Below, piece by piece: positions 7,772 through 13,081 of a DNA stretch of 13,081 nucleotides; position 1 is the stretch's first letter; the number at the start of each line of letters is the position of its first letter. The stretch is from Campylobacterales bacterium (GTDB taxonomy: Bacteria > Campylobacterota > Campylobacteria > Campylobacterales > JACAEZ01), in contig JACAEZ010000007.1 of NCBI GenBank assembly GCA_013388565.1, forward strand, positions 1 to 13,081. The letters run 5' to 3'. Made by a program: the position numbers and the translations under genes. The notes below the pieces were generated by a model. The model did no database searches. It worked only from the letters and a program-made list of their open reading frames with translations, and was not told the origin of the DNA.

Positions 7772-10144
7772 ATGAAATACATATTTTTATTTATATTTTT
7801 AATTTCTAAAAATTTATTTGCTTTATCTGTAGAGTTAAATAGTGCTGTTGTTGATAAACAAAAACTAAATTTTGTACACATAAAACATGAGACCCCTTTT
7901 CCTTGTATAGCTCAAAAAGACCCTTTTAATGCTATAGTTAGTGTAGAGTGTATATTTGATAACAAACCACAATTTAATCTTGGAAAAAATCAGACACAAT
8001 TATTAAATATTGAGGCAAAAATCGTAAATGACAAATTTAAAATATTTATATACCCAACTGCAAAACTTACTCTTGAACCTATTGATAGTGATTTAAAAAA
8101 ATATGAACAAATTTCATCATTTAAACCTGCAACTTGCAAGCATTGGTTAATTATTGGTCATGAAAAAAATTTGCCATATATAAACAGTGTTGAGAAAAAA
8201 AATAAGTTAAGTTTTCCAGTAGTTCTTAAAAGTGATACATTACCATATATTGGTCCTCTTGATATTGACAAAAATCCTATTTTTTTCGATGATAACAAAG
8301 ATTTTAGTGCATATCTTGGTATAAAAAAGTTGTTTGAAAATGAAGAGTATGAAAGATTGATTGAAGAGAGTGATAAGATATTGGCATCAAATCCAGATAT
8401 AATATTTTTAAATGAGATATTATTATTTAAGATAAAAGCTTTAGATAAACTAAATCAAGAATCAAAATATGATGAGCTTATTGAGATTGGCAAAAAATGG
8501 TTAAAAATATATCCTGCTGATGAGTTTGTACCTGATGTTTTGTTGATTATTGCACAAACATATACAAAAGAGGGGCTTAATTTAGAGGCAAAATATTTTT
8601 TTGATAGGATATTAACCGAACATTCAGATAGTGAAGTTTCTAATATGGCTAAAATCTTTATAGCTGATGAGGCTTATAAAAAAGGTGATACTAAAAATGC
8701 TTTTACAAATTATACAAAAGCTATGCTAGAGACAAAAGATTTGCAAATTGCCTCGATTGCTGCAGTTAGAATGGGTGAAAAATATTTGGAGCAAAAAGAG
8801 TTTAATAAATCAATTCCATATTATGATAAAGTGTTTAGTGCAAATAAAGAGTTTTTATTTACAAATTTAGAACAATCTTATGACTTGTCTGTCGCTTTAG
8901 CTGAAAGTACACACTATGAAATGCCGATTAAAATTGCTTTAGAGTTGCTTGAAAAATTTCAAAAAAGTGATGATTTGTATGAAAAAAATCTTAAAAATAT
9001 TGGTGATTGGTATGCACTTAGTGGTGAATTGAAAAAAGCATTGGAATATTATAGAAGATATGAGAGTGAATTTCCTTATGGAGAAAATATTGATAATGTA
9101 AAAGTTGCAATTGATAAATTGTTATTTGAATTGCCTGATGATAATCGTACAAAATTGCATGAGAGATACGATTATTTAATCAAAGAGTATAGTGATGATG
9201 AAATTTCCAAAAAAGCATTTTATAAAAAAATAAAGCTTTTCATGGATGATAGAAACTTTTCTGCGGTACTTGCTTTTAAAAGAGATATAGCAAATTTACC
9301 AGAGACTATAGCACCTGATAAATTTGAAATAGTCTATGATGCTGCAAAAAATTTGGCTACAAATTATTTAAAAAATGGTGAATGTCAAAAATCTATAGTT
9401 TTAATACAAGATTATAATGTTACAGTTGATAAAGAGTTAAATAGTGAACTTTATAACTGTTCTATGAAAAGTGGTGTTTATAGTAGTGCTGAACAAATAG
9501 CATTAAGCATGATAGAATCTCATGATTTTGATTTAAAACTTAAGTGGTTATATAATCTTGAAAAAGCTATTGTTAAATTAGAAAAAAATGTTGATGTAAT
9601 AAATGTATGCGAAGATATTATATCCCTAACAGATAATTTTAAAAAGCATAAAGAGTATAATGATATTTTATATGATTTATTTGATATGTATATAAAGACA
9701 AAAATGTATGACAAAGCTATACTTTTAGTAAAAGATATTGAAACAAATTTTTCAAATAATTACAAAAATATAGCTGTATATAAAGAACTTGTAAAAATCT
9801 TTCAAAATAGATTAGATTATTTGATGGTTTCAAACTATGCAAATAAGATAATTGAACTTCAAAAAAGATACAATAGTTATCTTGAAACTCCTTGGATAGA
9901 GTTTAGTTTAATTGAAGCTTTAAAAAGATTAAACAAAGAAAATGAGAGTTTAAAAATTTTGGAAGAGCTAAATAGTAAAAAATTAGAACCAAAAGATAAA
10001 GTTAGAGTTTTGTATCTTTTAGGCACAATATATCAAAAAAATAGTGATGTAAGATACAAAGATATTTATCAAGAGTGTGTTGATATAAATGTAACATCTG
10101 CTTGGAAAAATTTATGTGGTGATGCTTTAAAACTTTTTAAATAA
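7772..10144 (+). CDS. pflA: PflA-like periplasmic TPR protein, flagellar motor scaffold candidate
   Basis: A 790-residue secreted protein that matches Campylobacter PflA in layout and size (PflA is about 788 residues). PflA is a periplasmic spoke-like component of the flagellar motor that supports stator recruitment. Residues 1-18 form a signal peptide (MKYIFLFIFLISKNLFALS). Residues about 20-160 are beta-rich with Cys45 and Cys60 placed for a disulfide. From about 180 onward the protein is a chain of TPR-type helix pairs, for example EEYERLIEESDKIL, NLEAKYFFDRIL, DTKNAFTNYTKAM, EFNKSIPYYDKVF and ELKKALEYYRRY. A further cysteine pair lies near the C-terminus (C769, C782). The start has AAAGGA ten bases upstream. 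ppk1 begins 11 bases after the stop. The PflA name is from remembered similarity and architecture; another periplasmic TPR protein is the alternative. Confidence 0.68.
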   Translation: MKYIFLFIFLISKNLFALSVELNSAVVDKQKLNFVHIKHETPFPCIAQKDPFNAIVSVECIFDNKPQFNLGKNQTQLLNIEAKIVNDKFKIFIYPTAKLTLEPIDSDLKKYEQISSFKPATCKHWLIIGHEKNLPYINSVEKKNKLSFPVVLKSDTLPYIGPLDIDKNPIFFDDNKDFSAYLGIKKLFENEEYERLIEESDKILASNPDIIFLNEILLFKIKALDKLNQESKYDELIEIGKKWLKIYPADEFVPDVLLIIAQTYTKEGLNLEAKYFFDRILTEHSDSEVSNMAKIFIADEAYKKGDTKNAFTNYTKAMLETKDLQIASIAAVRMGEKYLEQKEFNKSIPYYDKVFSANKEFLFTNLEQSYDLSVALAESTHYEMPIKIALELLEKFQKSDDLYEKNLKNIGDWYALSGELKKALEYYRRYESEFPYGENIDNVKVAIDKLLFELPDDNRTKLHERYDYLIKEYSDDEISKKAFYKKIKLFMDDRNFSAVLAFKRDIANLPETIAPDKFEIVYDAAKNLATNYLKNGECQKSIVLIQDYNVTVDKELNSELYNCSMKSGVYSSAEQIALSMIESHDFDLKLKWLYNLEKAIVKLEKNVDVINVCEDIISLTDNFKKHKEYNDILYDLFDMYIKTKMYDKAILLVKDIETNFSNNYKNIAVYKELVKIFQNRLDYLMVSNYANKIIELQKRYNSYLETPWIEFSLIEALKRLNKENESLKILEELNSKKLEPKDKVRVLYLLGTIYQKNSDVRYKDIYQECVDINVTSAWKNLCGDALKLFK

Positions 10145-10155
10145 AGGAATTTGTA

Positions 10156-12252
10156 ATGATTGAAAATAGTAGTGATTTATATATAAACAGAGAGCTTTCA
10201 TGGCTTCGATTTAACTCAAGAGTGCTTTATCAAGCTAAAAATAAAAAATCTCCTCTTTTAGAGCGATTAAAATTTTTAGCTATCTATGGCACTAATTTAG
10301 ATGAATTTTACATGATAAGAGTTGCTGGATTAAAAGAGTTGTTTAGTGCTGGAATTGTTGATAGTGGAGCTGATAAATTAACTCCAATTCAACAGTTAAA
10401 TGATATTAGAAAATATATTCATGAAGAGAAAGTAGAGCTAGAAAAGTTATATTTTGAATTGATAGATGAGTTGAAAAATGAGGGAGTTTCCTTAAATTTT
10501 TATGATGATTTAAGTGATGAGCAAAAAAGTCGTGCAAATGAGTATTTTTTTAATAATCTATACCCTGTAATAATACCAATTGCAGTAGATGCTACACACC
10601 CATTTCCGCACTTAAATAACCTTAGTTTTGGTTTGGCTGTAAAACTTCAAGATAGTGAAAAACCGAAAAATATAAAATTTGGGCTTATTAGAATTCCTAG
10701 AGTTTTGCCTCGATTTATTGAGTTGAAAAATGGTGCATTTGTTCCAATTGGCTCTATAGTTGTAAATCATATAAATGAACTTTTTCCAGGGTATAAACTA
10801 CTAAGTGCTACTCCATTTAGAATTACAAGAAATGCTGACCTTGAGATAGAAGAGGAAGAGGCTGATGACTTTTTAGAGATTATGCAAGAGGGTCTTAGGT
10901 CAAGACGAAAAGGGAGTATTGTTAGACTTGAAATAGGTGAAAGTGATGATACAGATTTGATTGATTTCTTAAATAGCCATTTGAAAGTATTTAAAGATGA
11001 TATTTATAGCTATAAAACACCGCTGAACTTAGGTTCATTGTGGCAGATAGTTGGAAATAAAGATTTTGTTCATTTGACACTGCCACCATACAAACCTAAA
11101 ATGTTACCGCCATTTTCAGAACATAGCTCTATATTAAATGCCATAGATATTAATGGTGAAATATTGTCATATCAACCTTATGAGAGTTTTGAACCAGTGG
11201 TTAGATTTATTCAAGAGGCATCAAAAGACCCAAATGTGTTGGCTATTAGAATGACACTTTATAGAGTTGGAAAAGATTCTCCTATTGTAAAAGCATTGAT
11301 TGATGCGGCTCTTGAAGGCAAGCAGGTAACTGCTATGGTAGAGCTTAAAGCTAGATTTGATGAAGAGAATAATTTGCATTGGGCTAGAGCATTGGAAAAT
11401 GTTGGAGCTCATGTAATATATGGAATTGCTGGACTTAAAGTTCATGCAAAAATAGCTCTTGTTATCAAAAAAACAAACAATGGATTAAAACAGTATGCAC
11501 ACTTTTCAACAGGAAACTATAATCAAGCTACTGCAAAAATATATACAGATATAAGTTATTTTACAAATAAAGATGAGTTTGTAAATGATGCTACAAGATT
11601 TTTTCACTACTTAACAGGTTTTTCAAAAATTCAAGAACTCTCAACTATTGCGATGGCACCTACACAAATTAAACCAAAAATGTTGGCTTTAATTGAAAAT
11701 GAGGAAAAATTTAAAGACAATGGTAGAATTATCATAAAAGCGAATGCTGTAGTTGATGTGGAGATTATAAAAGCACTATATAAAGCTTCACAAGCTGGTG
11801 TAAAAATTGATTTGATAGTTAGAGGGATTTGCTGTTTGAGACCAAATGTTGAAGGAATAAGTGAAAATATAAGAGTTGTTTCTATTATTGGAAAATATTT
11901 AGAACATTCAAGAATTTTTTACTTTAAAAATTCAACACCTCAAATGTTCTTTGCAAGTGCTGATATGATGCCAAGAAATTTAGAGAGAAGAGTAGAGTTG
12001 ATGGTTCCTATAGTAAATCCTAAAATTGGTGAAAAACTGTTAGAATTGCTAAAAGTGCAAATTAATGATACTGCTTTAGCATTTGAGTTACAATCAAATG
12101 GTGAATATAAAAAAGTTGAAGTTGGTGAAATTGAGGTAAATTCACAAGATTTCATGGAAGATTTTATAAATAAACTAGCACAAAGCAAAGAGACACAAGA
12201 TACAGTTGCTAAAATGAAAAAATTATCAGCAAGATTATTAAAGGAGAGTTGA
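10156..12252 (+). CDS. ppk1: Polyphosphate kinase Ppk1
   Basis: Reversibly transfers the ATP gamma-phosphate onto inorganic polyphosphate. The 698 residues span the full family length. The N-terminal domain carries ERLKFLAIYGTNLDEFYMIR, with the Asn expected to contact ATP. The middle holds THPFPHLNN. The catalytic part has the autophosphorylated histidine His430 (LKVHAKIALV), the Mg-site arginines Arg370 (MTLYR) and Arg400 (LKARFDEENN), STGNYN, and the second essential histidine His584 (YLEHSRIFYF). The spacing Arg400-His430 equals that of E. coli Arg405-His435. AAGGA at 10144-10148, seven bases upstream, supports ATG 10156. The gene lies between the pflA-like gene and a gamma-carbonic-anhydrase-family gene, whose ATG overlaps its stop by one base. 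No broken or missing motif was seen, so the enzyme should be active. Confidence 0.97.
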   Translation: MIENSSDLYINRELSWLRFNSRVLYQAKNKKSPLLERLKFLAIYGTNLDEFYMIRVAGLKELFSAGIVDSGADKLTPIQQLNDIRKYIHEEKVELEKLYFELIDELKNEGVSLNFYDDLSDEQKSRANEYFFNNLYPVIIPIAVDATHPFPHLNNLSFGLAVKLQDSEKPKNIKFGLIRIPRVLPRFIELKNGAFVPIGSIVVNHINELFPGYKLLSATPFRITRNADLEIEEEEADDFLEIMQEGLRSRRKGSIVRLEIGESDDTDLIDFLNSHLKVFKDDIYSYKTPLNLGSLWQIVGNKDFVHLTLPPYKPKMLPPFSEHSSILNAIDINGEILSYQPYESFEPVVRFIQEASKDPNVLAIRMTLYRVGKDSPIVKALIDAALEGKQVTAMVELKARFDEENNLHWARALENVGAHVIYGIAGLKVHAKIALVIKKTNNGLKQYAHFSTGNYNQATAKIYTDISYFTNKDEFVNDATRFFHYLTGFSKIQELSTIAMAPTQIKPKMLALIENEEKFKDNGRIIIKANAVVDVEIIKALYKASQAGVKIDLIVRGICCLRPNVEGISENIRVVSIIGKYLEHSRIFYFKNSTPQMFFASADMMPRNLERRVELMVPIVNPKIGEKLLELLKVQINDTALAFELQSNGEYKKVEVGEIEVNSQDFMEDFINKLAQSKETQDTVAKMKKLSARLLKES
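12241..12246 (+). promoter_or_regulatory. Shine-Dalgarno that sets the gamma-CA-like start
   Basis: AAGGAG in the last ppk1 codons sits 5 bases before ATG 12252. It favours that start over the adjacent in-frame TTG 12249. Confidence 0.75.
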
Positions 12253-12788
12253 TGTTACTTAGATATAAAGAGTGGTTTCCAAAATATAAAGATAGAACAT
12301 GGATAGCACCAACTAGCAGTGTTGTTGGAAATGTTGAGATGGGTGAAGATGTCTCTATTTGGTTTGGATGTGTTGTAAGAGGTGATGTGCATTATATAAA
12401 AATCGGCGATAGGTCAAACATTCAAGACCTTTCAATGGTTCATGTAACTCACTATAAAAAGCCAGATATGAGTGATGGGTATCCGACTATTATAGGAAAT
12501 GATGTAACAGTTGGGCATAAAGTTATGCTTCATGGTTGTACTATTGAAGATGCTTGTTTGATTGGCATGAGTGCTACTATATTAGATGGTGCTGTGATTG
12601 GTAAAGAGTCTATTGTTGGGGCTGGTGCATTGGTTACAAAAGGGAAAGTGTTTCCTCCAAGGTCGCTTATCATGGGAAGTCCTGCAAAAGTAATTAGAGA
12701 GCTTAGTGATGAAGAGGTAGCAGAACTTTATAGTTCAGCTAAAAGATATGTAAAATTTAAAGATGATTATTTAACTTTTGTGAGTTAA
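12252..12788 (+). CDS. Gamma-carbonic-anhydrase-family hexapeptide-repeat protein
   Basis: A 178-residue left-handed beta-helix protein of the gamma-CA-like family (YrdA/PaaY group). Hexapeptide turns run from about residue 18 to 145. Family marks are RGDVHYIKIGDRSNIQD (Arg43, Asp45, Gln58) and the three putative metal ligands His64 (MVHVTH), His89 (VGHK) and His94 (LHGC), which would be shared across a trimer interface. A C-terminal helix (DEEVAELYSSAKRYVKF) follows GSPAKVIREL. It may hydrate CO2 with Zn or Fe, but many family members have no measurable carbonic anhydrase activity, so the substrate is open. There is no signal peptide, so it is cytoplasmic. The ATG overlaps the ppk1 TGA (TGATG), with AAGGAG upstream, which argues for translational coupling. 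A reading frame from TTG 12249 would add only one residue. Confidence 0.92.
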   Translation: MLLRYKEWFPKYKDRTWIAPTSSVVGNVEMGEDVSIWFGCVVRGDVHYIKIGDRSNIQDLSMVHVTHYKKPDMSDGYPTIIGNDVTVGHKVMLHGCTIEDACLIGMSATILDGAVIGKESIVGAGALVTKGKVFPPRSLIMGSPAKVIRELSDEEVAELYSSAKRYVKFKDDYLTFVS

Positions 12789-12790
12789 TT

Positions 12791-12824
12791 CATTTTTGTA
12801 CGGAATAACTATTGCATTTTTGTA
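12791..12824 (+). repeat. 10-base direct repeat upstream of the small gene
   Basis: CATTTTTGTA occurs at 12791-12800 and again at 12815-12824, 24 bases apart start to start. The second copy overlaps the hairpin at 12809-12839. The spacing is a little over two helical turns, so it could be an operator, or it could be chance in AT-rich DNA. Confidence 0.4.
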
Positions 12825-12839
12825 GAAAAATTGCAATAG
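12809..12839 (+). promoter_or_regulatory. Hairpin adjoining the Shine-Dalgarno of the small gene
   Basis: CTATTGCA (12809-12816) pairs with TGCAATAG (12832-12839). Five further T-A pairs (12817-12821 with 12826-12830) stack inside across a single unpaired T, leaving a GTAG loop. The right arm includes the first two bases of the AGGAG ribosome site (12838-12842). It lacks a following T tract, so it looks more like a 5' UTR or processing structure than a terminator. Confidence 0.5.
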
Positions 12840-12848
12840 GAGATAAAA

Positions 12849-12986
12849 ATGAAAACTCAAGAGACAAAAATGGTTAAAAAATATGCAACTCAAAGAAAAA
12901 AAGAGTTGTTAAATGAAATTAGAGTTCTTCAAGAAAAATTGATACTCTTAAAAGAGGTGTTGATACATCAACCAAAATTTGCATAA
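12849..12986 (+). CDS. Small basic leucine-zipper-like peptide, 45 residues
   Basis: An unrecognised small gene of 45 codons plus stop. ATG 12849 has AGGAG (12838-12842) six bases upstream, an excellent ribosome site. An intrinsic terminator overlaps the stop codon. The first 18 residues are basic (Lys2, 7, 10, 11, 17, 18 and Arg16, with only Glu5 acidic). Residues 19-38 can form an amphipathic helix with L20, I24, L27, L31, L34 and L38 at alternating 4/3 spacing, the a/d pattern of a short dimeric coiled coil. The end is HQPKFA. There is no signal peptide. It starts 60 bases after the gamma-CA-like gene and may be read through from the ppk1 unit or from its own promoter. The basic-plus-zipper layout suggests nucleic-acid or ribosome contact, which is inference; no family is recognised. 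Confidence 0.7.
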   Translation: MKTQETKMVKKYATQRKKELLNEIRVLQEKLILLKEVLIHQPKFA

Positions 12987-13011
12987 AGGAGCTTTTTTCT
13001 TTATGCTTTTT
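12981..13011 (+). terminator. Intrinsic terminator at the end of the small gene
   Basis: GCATAAAG (12981-12988) pairs with CTTTATGC (12999-13006). The stem extends inwards by a G-T and an A-T pair (12989-12990 with 12997-12998), and TTTTT follows at 13007-13011. The left arm contains the TAA of the small gene. This is a convincing rho-independent terminator for the pflA-ppk1 unit and/or the small gene. Confidence 0.82.
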
Positions 13012-13034
13012 AGATGAAAAAAGGCATATATATT

Positions 13035-13081
13035 ATGAAAAAAAGTTTTATCACACAATATTTTCATGATAACATCCATGA
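13035..13081 (+). CDS. Possible start of the next gene (partial, runs off the window)
   Basis: An open frame runs to the window end from ATG 13035 and reads MKKSFITQYFHDNIH. An in-frame ATG at 13014 lies right after the terminator T run and has no ribosome site. AAAAAAGG around 13017-13024 is a distant but possible site for 13035. With only 15 codons no family can be named, and the stretch might be non-coding leader. Confidence 0.35.
   Translation, partial: MKKSFITQYFHDNIH

Noticed and set aside
8195..8202. A8 tract in the pflA-like gene (another A8 lies in napG near 3283-3290) as a phase-variation switch
   Set aside because: Runs of 7-8 A are common in this AT-rich sequence and both frames are intact; there is no sign of slippage-prone longer tracts.
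11940..12188. 82-codon open frame on the - strand inside ppk1
   Set aside because: It is opposite conserved Ppk1 sequence and has no recognisable domain; it is a shadow frame.
1..13081. CRISPR arrays, tRNA or rRNA genes, insertion sequences, prophage
   Set aside because: No regularly spaced repeats, cloverleaf sequences, transposase or integrase motifs were seen on either strand.

Overview
The window is an AT-rich stretch of a Campylobacterota (epsilonproteobacterial) chromosome, probably from a free-living Sulfurimonas-, Sulfuricurvum- or Arcobacter-like lineage. Three things point there: the gene order napA-G-H-B-F-L-D, which includes the epsilon-type napL and lacks napC; the long NapA of more than 920 residues; and a large periplasmic TPR protein resembling the campylobacterial flagellar motor protein PflA. 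The genus cannot be settled from the sequence alone.

Region 1 (1-6694, + strand) is a periplasmic nitrate reductase operon. It holds the catalytic molybdoprotein NapA (its first codon or two lie before the window), the quinol dehydrogenase pair NapG/NapH, the dihaem cytochrome NapB, the cytoplasmic Fe-S protein NapF, the WD40-like NapL and the Tat chaperone NapD. Genes abut or overlap by 1-4 bases (TGATG or ATGA), so translation is probably coupled. Electrons should pass from menaquinol through NapH and NapG to NapB and then NapA. A hairpin spans the napD stop codon.

Region 2 (6717-7595, - strand) is a single convergent gene. It encodes a HEAT-like helical protein with a C-terminal SEC-C zinc motif. 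A 176-base AT-rich divergent spacer follows and carries a perfect TATAAT -10 candidate facing right.

Region 3 (7772-12986, + strand) reads as one transcription unit: a PflA-like flagellar motor TPR protein, polyphosphate kinase Ppk1, a gamma-carbonic-anhydrase-family hexapeptide protein, and a 45-codon gene for a basic leucine-zipper-like peptide. The small gene sits between a hairpin that touches its Shine-Dalgarno sequence and an intrinsic terminator that overlaps its stop codon. The last bases (from 13035) may begin another gene.

Most of the window is recognisable. The least-described elements are the 45-residue peptide with its flanking RNA structures, the linkage of a motor-scaffold gene to ppk1, and the HEAT/SEC-C protein. 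No CRISPR array, tRNA, rRNA or mobile element was seen.
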